Below, one piece after another: positions 24,325-32,986 of a stretch of 64,000 nt of DNA. Numbering within the stretch: the first letter of the stretch is position 1; every line of letters starts with the position of its first letter. The DNA is taken from positions 186,001 through 250,000 of the forward strand of contig NZ_BEWA01000008.1 of the NCBI RefSeq assembly GCF_003112535.1, in the 5' to 3' direction. Under the pieces are notes generated by a model. It had not been told where the DNA came from. It was given only the letters and a program-made list of their open reading frames with translations, and searched no databases. Source of the stretch: Streptomyces rishiriensis. GTDB lineage: Bacteria; Actinomycetota; Actinomycetes; Streptomycetales; Streptomycetaceae. Position numbers and translations under genes: made by a program.

Positions 24325-25524
24325 TCATTCCCCGGATCCGTCCCCGTCGGCTGCGTCGAGGATGCCGGGCAGGGCCCCGAGGAACGCCTCCACCTCGTCG
24401 TCGCCGAGGTTCAGCGGCGGCATCAGCCGGACGACGTCCGGGGCGGGCGCGTTCACCAGGAACCCGGCATCCTGAGCCGCCTGGCGCACCTGGGGCGCGA
24501 GGGGCTCGGTGAGCACGATACCCAGGAGGAGACCCGCACCCCGGACATAATCGATCAACGGATGGCCCGCAGCCGTGATTCCGTCCCGCAACTTCTCGCT
24601 CTGCCGCTTGACGTTCTGCAGCAACCCCTCGTTCTCGATGGTGTCGAGGACGGCGAGACCGGCGGCGCAGGCGACGGGGTTGCCGCCGAACGTCGTCCCG
24701 TGCTGACCGGGCTGCAGCAGCTCCGCCGCCCGGCCGAAGGCGACGGTCGCGCCCAGCGGCAGCCCGCCGCCGAGACCCTTCGCCAGCGTCACGACGTCCG
24801 GCAGGACGCCCTCGTGGGCCTGGTACTCGAACCAGTGGCCGGTCCGGCCGATGCCGGTCTGCACCTCGTCGAGGACCAGCAGCGCCCCGGTGGCGGCGGT
24901 GATCGCGCGGGCCGCCTTGAGGTAGCCGGCGGGCGGCACGACGACGCCGAGCTCGCCCTGGACGGGCTCCAGGACGACGAGCGCGGTCTCCTCGGTGACC
25001 GCGGCGGCCAGTGCCTGCGCGTCGCCGAACGGCACATGGGTGACGTCGCCGGGCAACGGCAGGAACGGCTCGCGCTTGCCCTGCTGGCCGGTGAGCGCCA
25101 GGGCGCCCATGGTGCGGCCGTGGAAGGCGCCCTCGGTGGCGACGACGTGCGTGCGCCCGGTCAGCCGGCCGATCTTGAAGGCGGCCTCGTTGGCCTCGGC
25201 GCCGGAGTTGCAGAAGAAGACCCTGCCGTCCCGGCCGAAGTGCTGCAGCAGCCGTTCGGCGAGGGCGACGGTGGGCTCGGCCATGAAGAAGTTGGAGATG
25301 TGGCCGAGGGAGGCGATCTGGCGGCTCACCGCGTCCACGACGGCCGGGTGGGCGTGGCCGAGCGCGTTGACCGCGATGCCGCCGACGAAGTCGAGGTACT
25401 CCGCGCCGTCGGCGTCCCAGACCCGGCTGCCCGCGCCGCGCACCAGGGGCAGCAGCGGGGTGCCGTAGTTGTTCATGAACGCGCCCTGCCACCGCGCGGT
25501 CAGCTCCTGGTTGGCGTCGCTCAC
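24325..25524 (-). CDS. argD: Acetylornithine aminotransferase
   Basis: A 399-residue PLP-dependent class III aminotransferase converting N-acetylglutamate 5-semialdehyde to N-acetylornithine in arginine synthesis. The PLP-binding region shows FCNSGAEANEAAFKIGR, VVLEPVQGELGVV, LLVLDEVQTGIGRTGHWF (Asp binding the PLP nitrogen) and the Schiff-base Lys in VVTLAKGLGGGLPLGA. Length is standard. Its GTG start overlaps the argB stop by four bases (GTGA). Cytosolic. Confidence 0.96.
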   Translation of the reverse strand: MSDANQELTARWQGAFMNNYGTPLLPLVRGAGSRVWDADGAEYLDFVGGIAVNALGHAHPAVVDAVSRQIASLGHISNFFMAEPTVALAERLLQHFGRDGRVFFCNSGAEANEAAFKIGRLTGRTHVVATEGAFHGRTMGALALTGQQGKREPFLPLPGDVTHVPFGDAQALAAAVTEETALVVLEPVQGELGVVVPPAGYLKAARAITAATGALLVLDEVQTGIGRTGHWFEYQAHEGVLPDVVTLAKGLGGGLPLGATVAFGRAAELLQPGQHGTTFGGNPVACAAGLAVLDTIENEGLLQNVKRQSEKLRDGITAAGHPLIDYVRGAGLLLGIVLTEPLAPQVRQAAQDAGFLVNAPAPDVVRLMPPLNLGDDEVEAFLGALPGILDAADGDGSGE

Positions 25525-26426
25525 GGCTCCCCCTGTCCGTCCGGCACGACCATCGTGCCGATCCCTTCGTCGGTGAAGATCTCCAGCAGGATCGAGTGCT
25601 GGACCCGCCCGTCGATCACGCGGGCGGTGTTCACGCCGTTGCGCACGGCGTGCAGGCAGCCCTCCATCTTCGGGACCATGCCGGAGCTCAGGTCCGGCAG
25701 CAGCTTCTCCAGCTGCGCGGCCGTGAGGCGGCTGATCACCTCGTCGCTGTTCGGCCAGTCCTCGTAGAGGCCCTCGACGTCCGTGAGGACCATGAGGGTC
25801 TCGGCGCCCAGAGCAGCAGCGAGTGCCGCAGCCGCCGTATCAGCATTGACGTTGTAGACATGTCCGTCGTCCTGTGAGCGGGCGATCGACGAGACGACCG
25901 GGATGCGGCCGTCGGCGAGCAGCGCCTCGATGGCGCCCGTGTCGATCGCGGTGATCTCGCCGACCCGCCCGATGTCGACCGACTCGCCGTCGATCTCGGG
26001 CAGGTGCTTGGTGGCGGTGATGGTGTGGGCGTCCTCGCCGGTCAGTCCGACGGCGAGCGGCCCGTGCTGGTTGAGCAGGCCGACCAGCTCGCGCTGGACC
26101 TGTCCGGCGAGCACCATCCGTACGACGTCCATGGCGTCCTCGGTGGTGACGCGCAGGCCGGCCTTGAACTCGCTGACGATGCCGTGCCTGTCGAGGGCGG
26201 CGCTGATCTGCGGGCCGCCCCCGTGCACGACGACCGGCTTGAGGCCGGCGTGGTGCAGGAAGACGACGTCCTGGGCGAAGGCGGCCTTCAGGTCCTCGTC
26301 GATCATGGCGTTGCCGCCGAACTTGATGACGACGGTCCTGCCGTTGTGGCGGACCAGCCAGGGCAGCGCCTCGATGAGGATCTGGGCCTTGGGAAGCGCG
26401 GTGTGCTTGCGGGTCACGTTGCTCAT
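25521..26426 (-). CDS. argB: Acetylglutamate kinase
   Basis: A 301-residue amino-acid kinase phosphorylating N-acetylglutamate, the committed and usually arginine-inhibited step. Motifs are TVVIKFGGNAM (Lys and glycines of the phosphate site), VVVHGGGPQISAAL, and VYNVNADTAAAALA. Some actinobacterial ArgB proteins carry an N-terminal helix for hexamer formation; the N-terminus here (TALPKAQILIEALPWLVRHN) is consistent with that. ATG 26426 overlaps the argJ stop (ATGA) without its own strong Shine-Dalgarno, so it relies on coupling. The upstream open frame inside argJ is a shadow. Confidence 0.96.
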   Translation of the reverse strand: MSNVTRKHTALPKAQILIEALPWLVRHNGRTVVIKFGGNAMIDEDLKAAFAQDVVFLHHAGLKPVVVHGGGPQISAALDRHGIVSEFKAGLRVTTEDAMDVVRMVLAGQVQRELVGLLNQHGPLAVGLTGEDAHTITATKHLPEIDGESVDIGRVGEITAIDTGAIEALLADGRIPVVSSIARSQDDGHVYNVNADTAAAALAAALGAETLMVLTDVEGLYEDWPNSDEVISRLTAAQLEKLLPDLSSGMVPKMEGCLHAVRNGVNTARVIDGRVQHSILLEIFTDEGIGTMVVPDGQGEP

Positions 26427-27574
26427 GAGGAGTAGGCGCTGTTCTCGTGGACGTAGTCGGCGGTGAGGTCGTTGGTCCAGATCGTGGCCGTCTCCGCGCC
26501 GGCGGCGAGGTCGGCGACGATGTGCACCTCGCGGTAGCGCATGTCGACCTTGTCGCGGTCCTCGCCGACGCCGCCGTTCTTGCAGACCCAGACGCCGTTG
26601 ATGGCGACGTTCAGCCGGTCCGGCTCGAAGGCGGCCTTCGTCGTGCCGATCGCGGAGAGCACGCGTCCCCAGTTGGGGTCCTCGCCGTGGATCGCGCACT
26701 TGAGGAGGTTGTTGCGGGCGATGGAACGGCCCACCTCGACGGCGTCGTCCTCGCTGGCCGCGCCCACCACCTCGACCTTGATGTCCTTGCTGGCGCCCTC
26801 GGCGTCGCGGATGAGCTGCTGGCCGAGGTCGTCGCAGACGGCGCGCACGGCGGCGGCGAACTCCTCGTATCCGGGCGTGACTTCGGTGGCGCCGGAGGCG
26901 AGCAGCAGCACGGTGTCGTTGGTGGACATGCAGCCGTCGGAGTCGACCCGGTCGAAGGTGACCGCGGTGGCGGCGCGCAGCGCCCTGTCCAGGGTCTCGC
27001 TGTCGACGTCGGCGTCGGTGGTGAGGACGACGAGCATGGTGGCGAGGCCGGGGGCGAGCATGCCCGCGCCCTTGGCCATGCCGCCGACGGTCCAGCCGTC
27101 GCCCTGGGCCACGGCCGTCTTGTGGACGGTGTCGGTGGTCTTGATGGCGATGGCGGCCTTCTCGCCGCCGTGCTCGGACAGCTGTCCGGCGGCGGTCTCG
27201 ACGCCCGGCAGCAGCTTGTCCATCGGCAGCAGGACGCCGATGAGGCCGGTCGAGGCGACGGCGACCTCGGCCGCGTTGTGCCCGAGCACGTCCGCGGCCT
27301 TCTCGGCGGTCGCGTGCGTGTCCTGGAAGCCCTTCGGTCCGGTACAGGCGTTGGCGCCGCCGGAGTTGAGGACCACCGCGGTCACCCGGCCGCCCTTGAG
27401 GACCTGCTCGGACCACAGGACGGGCGCGGCCTTGACGCGGTTGGAGGTGAAGACGCCCGCGGCCGCGCGGCGGGGCCCGGTGTTGACCACGAGGGCCAGG
27501 TCCGGGTTGCCGTTCTGCTTGATCCCGGCGGCGATGCCCGCCGCCGTGAATCCCTTGGCTGCCGTGACGCTCAC
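26423..27574 (-). CDS. argJ: Bifunctional glutamate N-acetyltransferase / N-acetylglutamate synthase
   Basis: A 383-residue ornithine acetyltransferase of the Ntn-hydrolase type. It recycles the acetyl group from acetylornithine to glutamate (and in bifunctional forms can use acetyl-CoA). The autocleavage motif is KGAGMLAPGLATMLVVLTTD, cut before the Thr of ATML to give alpha and beta chains. Other matches are VVLNSGGANACTGPKG and VDSDGCMSTNDTVLLLASG. GTG 27574 overlaps the argC stop (GTGA). The presence of ArgJ means a cyclic arginine pathway. Confidence 0.95.
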   Translation of the reverse strand: MSVTAAKGFTAAGIAAGIKQNGNPDLALVVNTGPRRAAAGVFTSNRVKAAPVLWSEQVLKGGRVTAVVLNSGGANACTGPKGFQDTHATAEKAADVLGHNAAEVAVASTGLIGVLLPMDKLLPGVETAAGQLSEHGGEKAAIAIKTTDTVHKTAVAQGDGWTVGGMAKGAGMLAPGLATMLVVLTTDADVDSETLDRALRAATAVTFDRVDSDGCMSTNDTVLLLASGATEVTPGYEEFAAAVRAVCDDLGQQLIRDAEGASKDIKVEVVGAASEDDAVEVGRSIARNNLLKCAIHGEDPNWGRVLSAIGTTKAAFEPDRLNVAINGVWVCKNGGVGEDRDKVDMRYREVHIVADLAAGAETATIWTNDLTADYVHENSAYSS

Positions 27575-28599
27575 GGTGCGACTCCGATCGTGGAAAGCCC
27601 GGTGCTCTCGTCGAGCCCGAGGGCGATGTTCATGCTCTGCAGGGCGCCGCCCGCGGTGCCCTTGGTCAGGTTGTCGATGGCGCTCACGGCGATGATGCGG
27701 CCCGCGGCCTCGTCGTACGCGACCTGTACCTGAACGGCGTTGGAACCGTAGACGGACGCAGTGGCGGGCCACTGCCCCTCGGGGAGGAGGTGGACGAACG
27801 GCTCGTCGGCGAAGGCCTTGGCGTAGGCGGCGCGGACGGCGTCGGCGCCGACGCCCGGCCGGGCCTTGGCGCTGCAGGTGGCGAGGATGCCGCGGGACAT
27901 CGGCGCGAGGGTCGGCGTGAAGGAGACGGTGACCGGCTCGCCCGCCGCCACGCTGAGGTTCTGGACCATCTCGGGGGTGTGCCGGTGGACGCCGCCGACG
28001 CCGTACGGCGACATGGAGCCCATGACCTCGGAGCCCAGCAGGTGCGTCCTGGCCGCCTTGCCCGCGCCGGAGGTGCCGGAGGCGGCGACGATCACGGCCT
28101 CGTTCTCGGCGATCGCGGCGGCGTACGCGGGGAACAGGGCCAGCGAGACGGCCGTGGGGTAGCAGCCGGGGACCGCGATGCGCCTGGACCCCTCCAGCGC
28201 GGCGCGGCCGCCCGGCAGTTCGGGGAGACCGTACGGCCAGGTCCCGGCGTGCTCGGAGCCGTAGAAACGCTCCCAGTCGGCCGGGTCCTTCAGCCGGAAG
28301 TCGGCGCCCATGTCGACGACGAGGACGTCCGGACCGAGCTGCTCGGCCACGGCGGCGGACTGACCGTGCGGGAGGGCGAGGAAGACGACGTCGTGTCCGG
28401 CGAGCGCCTCGGGGACGGTCTCCTGGAGCACCCGGTCGGCCAGCGGCAGCAGGTGCGGCTGAAGGCCGCCCAGTTTCTGACCGGCGTGGGAATGGCCGGT
28501 CAGGGCGCCGATCTCGATCTCGGGGTGCGCCAGGAGCAGGCGCAGCAGCTCTCCGCCCGCATACCCGCTCGCTCCGGCCACCGCCGCACGTACCACCAT
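27571..28599 (-). CDS. argC: N-acetyl-gamma-glutamyl-phosphate reductase
   Basis: A 342-residue NADPH-dependent reductase that makes N-acetylglutamate semialdehyde. The N-terminal Rossmann motif is AVAGASGYAGGELLRLL. The catalytic Cys lies in RIAVPGCYPTAVSLAL, with His in GGVHRHTPEM. It is the first gene of argC-J-B-D-R, all coupled by four-base overlaps except the last junction. ATG 28599 has GGAGGAGGAG immediately upstream, the strongest ribosome binding site of the operon. A consensus promoter with ARG-box half-sites lies 24-52 bases upstream. Confidence 0.96.
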   Translation of the reverse strand: MVVRAAVAGASGYAGGELLRLLLAHPEIEIGALTGHSHAGQKLGGLQPHLLPLADRVLQETVPEALAGHDVVFLALPHGQSAAVAEQLGPDVLVVDMGADFRLKDPADWERFYGSEHAGTWPYGLPELPGGRAALEGSRRIAVPGCYPTAVSLALFPAYAAAIAENEAVIVAASGTSGAGKAARTHLLGSEVMGSMSPYGVGGVHRHTPEMVQNLSVAAGEPVTVSFTPTLAPMSRGILATCSAKARPGVGADAVRAAYAKAFADEPFVHLLPEGQWPATASVYGSNAVQVQVAYDEAAGRIIAVSAIDNLTKGTAGGALQSMNIALGLDESTGLSTIGVAP

Positions 28600-28622
28600 G
28601 ACTCCTCCTCCTGGATGGCATG

Positions 28623-28651
28623 ACTATACGTATCGATGTACGTTTATGCAA
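28623..28651 (-). promoter_or_regulatory. argC promoter with overlapping ARG box
   Basis: On the minus strand TTGCAT (28651-28646) and TATAGT (28628-28623) are 17 bases apart, close to the vegetative consensus. CAT/ATG-type ARG-box halves (TTGCATAAACG and TATAGTCATGCC) overlap both elements, so ArgR bound here would block RNA polymerase. The A/T-rich patch stands out from its surroundings. Confidence 0.65.
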
Positions 28652-28672
28652 TCCATGCGCGCCCCTGGACCG

Positions 28673-28717
28673 CCCGGAGCACCCGGAGCACCCGGAGTAC
28701 CCGGAGCACCCGGAGCA
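28673..28717. repeat. Five tandem 9-bp units CCCGGAGCA
   Basis: CCCGGAGCA repeated five times (one unit CCCGGAGTA) between the argC promoter and the arabinofuranosidase 3' end. A slippage-prone array; no gene overlaps it. Confidence 0.8.
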
Positions 28718-28796
28718 CTCGGACCTCTCCCGTTTCACCGCGCCGCACGCCCGGCGGGCGTGGGCAGCGGCCGCCCCCGCCCGCCGGCGCGGCCGG

Positions 28797-31280
28797 CTAC
28801 CTCTGCCTGATCCGCAGGAAGGTGATCGAGTTCGCCGGGAAGGTGTACGTGAACTTCCCGGCGACCGCGGTGAACGTGGAGGTCGCCGGCGCGACCGTGG
28901 TCGCCGTCTCCGAGTTGACCGCGTCCGGCGCGGCCGCCAGCGTGGTCACCCGGGCCCTGGACGCGACCTTCGCCCCGCCCAGGTCGATCGCCGTGCGGGC
29001 GTCGGCGGACTGGGCGTTGACGACCTTGACGATCAGGTCGCCGGTCCTGTCGTCCCTGGTGACGACCTGGCGGAACGGCTCGGCGGGCTTGTCGTCGGTG
29101 AAGCCGCCCCATTCCTGGCCGTCGAGGTAGAGGGTGACCTGGCGGCCCCGGACCTTGACGTGGACGTCGTAGGCGCGGCCCGTCTCGACGGACCCGGCCT
29201 TGGAGATCAGGGTGGACTTACCGCCGTCCACGGCCTGCTCGACGGCGGACTGGGTGTTGTTCCAGCCGCCCAGGTTCCACCAGTAGTAGTTGCCCGTGTC
29301 CTTGACGCCGAAGGCGACGAGGAAGCCCTCCTTGCCGGACTTCTTGGTGGCCTTCAGCCGCAGGTCGTAGTCGTGCCAGGCGGGGTCACCGGCCGCGACC
29401 ATGGTGTTCTCGGCGGCGGTGTCGCTCTGCACGTACTGCCCGTCCTGGAGCGACCAGCTGCCGCCGCCGGTGTGCGTCCACTTCGCCGCGTCGCCGGAGA
29501 AGTCGTCGCTCAGCAGCGTGGCGCCGTCCGCGCCGGTCACCTGTACGTCGTCGTAGGCCGCGCTGGTCGCCCAGGTGGAGAGGCCGACGGCGCCGGCGAT
29601 CGGGCCCTGGAGGGCCGGGGTGCCGGTGGCCGTCGACGGGACCACGCGGTCGCCCACGTTGGTCATGAACAGCTTCTGCACCTCGTAGTTGGCCGAGTTC
29701 CAGGAGGCGTGGTTGTTGAACCACACCAGGTCCGGCCGCCACTGCACGTAGTCCTCGTTGGCGAAGAGCGGGGCGTAGGAGGCGAGCTTGACGACGTCGG
29801 CGTTGCGTTCCAGACCGGTCATGTAGGCGGCTTCGGCCAGCCCGTTCTTGAAGGCGTTGCCCTGGGAGGCGTACTCGCCGAGGAACACCTTGGGGCCGAC
29901 GCGGTCGTAGGAGTCGTAGCGGTCGTTGTTCTGCAGGAACCACTGCGGGCTGTTGTAGTAGTGCTCGTCGACCATGTCGACCTTGGCGTCCCGGTTGAGC
30001 TGACAGGCCGTGTCGAAGGTCGAACCGGAGTCGTCCGGGCCGGAGTTGGAGATGACGGTGACGTCCGGGTACTTCGCCTCGACGGCGGCTCGGAACTCCT
30101 TGAAGCGGGCGAGGAACTCGACGGGGAGGTTCTCCTCGTTGCCGACCTCGATGTGCGTGAGGTGGAAGGGCCGGGGGTGGCCCATCCGGGCGCGCTTCGC
30201 GCCCCAGGTCGAGGTCACGGGCCCGTTGGCGAACTCGATCAGGTCGAGGGTGTCCTGGACGTGCCGCTTGAGCAGTGCCTCGTCCACGACGGCCCGGTTC
30301 TGGCCGCAGCCGGTCACCAGGGCGGGCACGACGGGCAGCGGCATCGCGCCGACATCCTCGGCGAGGCGGAAGTACTCGTAGTAGCCCAGGCCGTAACTCT
30401 GGTTGTAGCCCCAGAAGTTGGAGTTGGTCGCCCGCTGCTCGACCGGGCCGACGGTGTCCTTCCACTGGTAGGAGCGGGCGCGCTGCCAGCCGGAGGCCTC
30501 GCTGTAGTCCTGCATCGAGCCGGTGTTGACCAGGCAGCCACCGGGGAAGCGGACGAAGCCGGGCTTCAGGGCGGCGATCTTCTCGGCGAGGTCCTTGCGC
30601 AGGCCGTTGGGCTCGTGCTTGTAGGTGTCACGGGGGAACAGGGACACCATGTCGAGGGCGGCCGCTCCGGAGGAGGCGACGGTCAGCCGGCCTTCGCTGC
30701 TGGTGCGGGCGGCCGTGAGGGTCGCCCTGTACCGGGCCCAGCCGCCCGCGCGCACGGCCACCCTGCGCGCCGTGGCGAGCGCGCCGCCGGCGTCCTGGAG
30801 GCTCACGGTGAGGGTGCTGCCGCGCTCGGCGCGGGCCCAGACCGAGAAGTCGTACCGCTTGCCCTGCTCGACCCGGACGCCGGTGTTGTAGCCGGAGTTG
30901 GTGACGGACGAACCGGCGTCCAGGAAGAGGTACGAGCGGTTGCGGTCGTTGAGGCGCCCGGCGTCGTCGAGCACCCGGGCGGCGCCGTCGACCGTCCAGG
31001 AGGTGAGCGGGGTGTACGACCGGTTGTCGACCGTCGCGTACTCGAAGGACCTGTTCTGCACGAGTTCGGCGTACAGACCGCCGTCGGCCGCCCGGTTGAT
31101 GTCCTCGAAGAAGACGCCGTACATCGTGTCGTCGATCTTCGCGCCCTTGGCGGCGGGGTCGACGGTGAGCGTGTAGTCGGTGGGGCCGGCGGCTTGCGCG
31201 GGGGCCGGGACCAGCCCCGCGGCCAGCAGGAAGGCGCTCGCCCCGAGACCGAGTCTCAGTCGGGTGGTGCTGCGTGACAT
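28797..31280 (-). CDS. Secreted alpha-L-arabinofuranosidase (GH51-like) with inserted lectin-like domain
   Basis: An 827-residue exported hydrolase that would remove arabinose side chains from arabinan or arabinoxylan. A signal peptide (GLGASAFLLAAGLVPAPAQA) precedes the N-terminal strand IDDTMYGVFFEDINRAADGG. A carbohydrate-binding-like domain (CBM4_9 type) lies around residues 90-220. The catalytic barrel has FVRFPGGCLV, the acid/base Glu in HIEVGNEENLP and the nucleophile Glu in VFLGEYASQGN. Between barrel and final beta domain, about residues 575-745, is an inserted concanavalin-like domain (LLSDDFSGDAAKWTHTGG to YLDGQEWGGF). A promoter lies 68 bases upstream. Substrate range is inference. 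Confidence 0.88.
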   Translation of the reverse strand: MSRSTTRLRLGLGASAFLLAAGLVPAPAQAAGPTDYTLTVDPAAKGAKIDDTMYGVFFEDINRAADGGLYAELVQNRSFEYATVDNRSYTPLTSWTVDGAARVLDDAGRLNDRNRSYLFLDAGSSVTNSGYNTGVRVEQGKRYDFSVWARAERGSTLTVSLQDAGGALATARRVAVRAGGWARYRATLTAARTSSEGRLTVASSGAAALDMVSLFPRDTYKHEPNGLRKDLAEKIAALKPGFVRFPGGCLVNTGSMQDYSEASGWQRARSYQWKDTVGPVEQRATNSNFWGYNQSYGLGYYEYFRLAEDVGAMPLPVVPALVTGCGQNRAVVDEALLKRHVQDTLDLIEFANGPVTSTWGAKRARMGHPRPFHLTHIEVGNEENLPVEFLARFKEFRAAVEAKYPDVTVISNSGPDDSGSTFDTACQLNRDAKVDMVDEHYYNSPQWFLQNNDRYDSYDRVGPKVFLGEYASQGNAFKNGLAEAAYMTGLERNADVVKLASYAPLFANEDYVQWRPDLVWFNNHASWNSANYEVQKLFMTNVGDRVVPSTATGTPALQGPIAGAVGLSTWATSAAYDDVQVTGADGATLLSDDFSGDAAKWTHTGGGSWSLQDGQYVQSDTAAENTMVAAGDPAWHDYDLRLKATKKSGKEGFLVAFGVKDTGNYYWWNLGGWNNTQSAVEQAVDGGKSTLISKAGSVETGRAYDVHVKVRGRQVTLYLDGQEWGGFTDDKPAEPFRQVVTRDDRTGDLIVKVVNAQSADARTAIDLGGAKVASRARVTTLAAAPDAVNSETATTVAPATSTFTAVAGKFTYTFPANSITFLRIRQR

Positions 31281-31347
31281 GGATGCTCCGAGGCTCTGTG
31301 TTCACAAATGTTCGACATGCCGGACGCTGATCAGCACTTCGAACGGC

Positions 31348-31376
31348 AAGATAGGGAGGGGACCGGAGAGCGTCAA
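31348..31376 (-). promoter_or_regulatory. Promoter of the arabinofuranosidase gene
   Basis: On the minus strand TTGACG (31376-31371), 17 bases, TATCTT (31353-31348). The 5' UTR would be about 60 bases. Within it a direct repeat of the five bases TGTTC (read on the plus strand as TGTTCACAAATGTTC near 31299-31313) may be a regulator site. Confidence 0.55.
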
Positions 31377-31415
31377 TGGGCCGCGCGGCAGCGGAAGTTT
31401 CGGAGGTGAACGGTG

Positions 31416-31859
31416 ATGGGCGAGTTCTGGCCGGTCTCCGACGTGCTGGCCTATCTGGCCGGGAGCTGGCGGACGGAGCGGTCCGTGCGGGACCTCGCGA
31501 GCGGGGACACGGGCTCGTTCACGGGCACGACCGTCTTCCGGACAGGCGACGAGGCCGGACTGCTGCAGCTGGAGACGGGCACGTTCGTCTGGCGGGGCGT
31601 GGCCCGGCCCGCCGAGCGCACGCTGCGCTTCGCGCCGGGGCCGACGCCCGGCACGGCCGACGTCCGGTTCGCCGACGGCCGCCCCTTCCACGACCTGGAC
31701 CTGACGACCGGACGGCACACCGCCGACCATCCCTGCGCGGCCGACCTCTACCGGGGCGAGTACACCGTCTCGGACGCGGACCACTGGCGGACGGTGTGGC
31801 GGGTGGGCGGCCCGGCCAAGGACCTGCTGCTGACGACGGACTACGCGCGTGCCGGCTGA
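31416..31859 (+). CDS. DUF6314-type hypothetical protein
   Basis: A 147-residue cytosolic protein with a lipocalin-like pattern of beta strands (YLAGSWRTERSVRDL, GSFTGTTVFRTGDEAGLL, ADLYRGEYTVSDADHWRTVW). I believe it belongs to the DUF6314 family, from memory of its SWRTERSV and HPCAADLYRGEY motifs; the function is unknown. GGAGG lies nine bases before ATG 31416; a GTG three bases earlier is also possible. It is divergent from the arabinofuranosidase and convergent with the phosphatase-fold gene, overlapping it by 19 bases. Confidence 0.75.
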   Translation: MGEFWPVSDVLAYLAGSWRTERSVRDLASGDTGSFTGTTVFRTGDEAGLLQLETGTFVWRGVARPAERTLRFAPGPTPGTADVRFADGRPFHDLDLTTGRHTADHPCAADLYRGEYTVSDADHWRTVWRVGGPAKDLLLTTDYARAG

Positions 31860-32434
31860 ACCGGCACCCCTTCGAACCGCAGGTTCCAACGCCCGCCCCG
31901 GCCGGTGACGGTGGTCGCCGACAGGGGGCGCACGTCGATGTTCCAGTACGTCGCCGGGGGCGCCTTGAGCGCATAGACCACCGCGGCACGGATCACGCTG
32001 GGCTCGGCGACCGCGACGATCTTGTCGCCGTCGCCGACGGGCCGGGTGTCCAGCCAGTCGCCCAGCCGCGTGATGAAGTCGAGCAGGGACTCGCCGCCGT
32101 GCGGGGTCGCCAGCGGGTCGGCCAGCCAGGCGTCCACCGCCTGCGGCTCGCGGGCCATCGCCTCACCGAGGGTGAGGCCCCGCCAGCGGCCCATGTCGCA
32201 GTCCCGCAGGGCGAGCTGCACCAGCGGCGCGTACCCGAGGGCGTCGCCGGTCGCACGGCTGCGCGGGGTGGGCGAGCAGTAGCGCAGTCCGGCGGCGGCC
32301 AGCGGCAGGAGGTCGGGGACCGCCCGCTGCACCTCGTCCCAGCCCGGCTGGTCCAGCGGGCGGTCGTCCTCGAAGCGTTCCGCGAGCAGCGAGGAGCTGC
32401 GAGCGGCGGCGACGAACGTGACCCGAAGTGGCAT
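31841..32434 (-). CDS. Histidine-phosphatase-fold protein lacking both catalytic histidines
   Basis: A 197-residue protein of the phosphoglycerate-mutase/histidine-phosphatase superfamily by overall pattern: RYCSPTPRSRATGDALG (where active members have SxxxRARQTA), CDMGRWRGLTLGEA and PHGGESLLDFITRLGDWL. The two defining histidines are missing. The usual RHG motif near the start is VAAARSSSLL, and the usual SHGG...R motif is VAEPSVIRAA. It may be a pseudo-phosphatase with a binding role. ATG 32434 has no clear Shine-Dalgarno. It overlaps the 3' end of the DUF6314 gene by 19 bases. Confidence 0.7.
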   Translation of the reverse strand: MPLRVTFVAAARSSSLLAERFEDDRPLDQPGWDEVQRAVPDLLPLAAAGLRYCSPTPRSRATGDALGYAPLVQLALRDCDMGRWRGLTLGEAMAREPQAVDAWLADPLATPHGGESLLDFITRLGDWLDTRPVGDGDKIVAVAEPSVIRAAVVYALKAPPATYWNIDVRPLSATTVTGRGGRWNLRFEGVPVQPARA

Positions 32435-32538
32435 GCGGTGATGGTGAGCCGAGGAAGTGCGCAGGTCAAGAGGCGTTACCTGCTGGTTGTCACGAATGCG
32501 CCAAACCTTGGCGGAAGGCCTGGACACGACAGGGCAAG

Positions 32539-32976
32539 TCACTCGAAAACGAGCGCCATCCACCGGTCGGGCGCGGCGAGCGGCCGAAAACCGGCCTTCT
32601 CGTACACGCCGTGCGCGTCGTGCGTGGCGAGCAGGATGCGGCGCAGCCCGTACGGCGTGAGGTGATCCCGCACCGCCTCGGCCATCGCCGTGCCGATCCC
32701 CTTGCCGCGCACGGCCGGATCCACGTACACGTCGCACAGCCAGGCGAAGGTGGCCTGGTCGGTCACCACCCGGGCGTAGGCGACCTGCTCCCCGGACGCC
32801 GTGTCGTACACCCCGAAGTTGAGCGAGCCCGCGATCGCCCGCTCCTGCTTGTCCAGGGTGCGCCCGGTCGCCCAGTACGCGTCGGTCGACAGCCATCGGT
32901 GCACGCGCCCGACGTCGACGCGGTCGGGGTCGGCGGAGATCTCGTAGCCCTCGGGGAGGCCGGAAAGGTCGGTCAT
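32539..32976 (-). CDS. GNAT-family N-acetyltransferase
   Basis: A 145-residue acetyltransferase. GNAT motif A is VYVDPAVRGKGIGTAMAEAV and motif B is ATHDAHGVYEKAGFRPL, which resembles the group acting on small metabolites (the YncA/PhnO-like Acetyltransf_1 pattern). ATG 32976 follows GAGGATCCCGCC; an upstream start at 33006 would extend into the MocR gene. The MocR gene ends ten bases upstream on the same strand, so the two are probably co-transcribed. Confidence 0.82.
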   Translation of the reverse strand: MTDLSGLPEGYEISADPDRVDVGRVHRWLSTDAYWATGRTLDKQERAIAGSLNFGVYDTASGEQVAYARVVTDQATFAWLCDVYVDPAVRGKGIGTAMAEAVRDHLTPYGLRRILLATHDAHGVYEKAGFRPLAAPDRWMALVFE

Positions 32977-32986
32977 GGCGGGATCC

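Noticed and set aside
28620..31277. 885-codon plus-strand frame opposite the arabinofuranosidase
   Set aside because: It mirrors the whole hydrolase gene and has no recognisable domain; the minus strand carries the GH51-like motifs.
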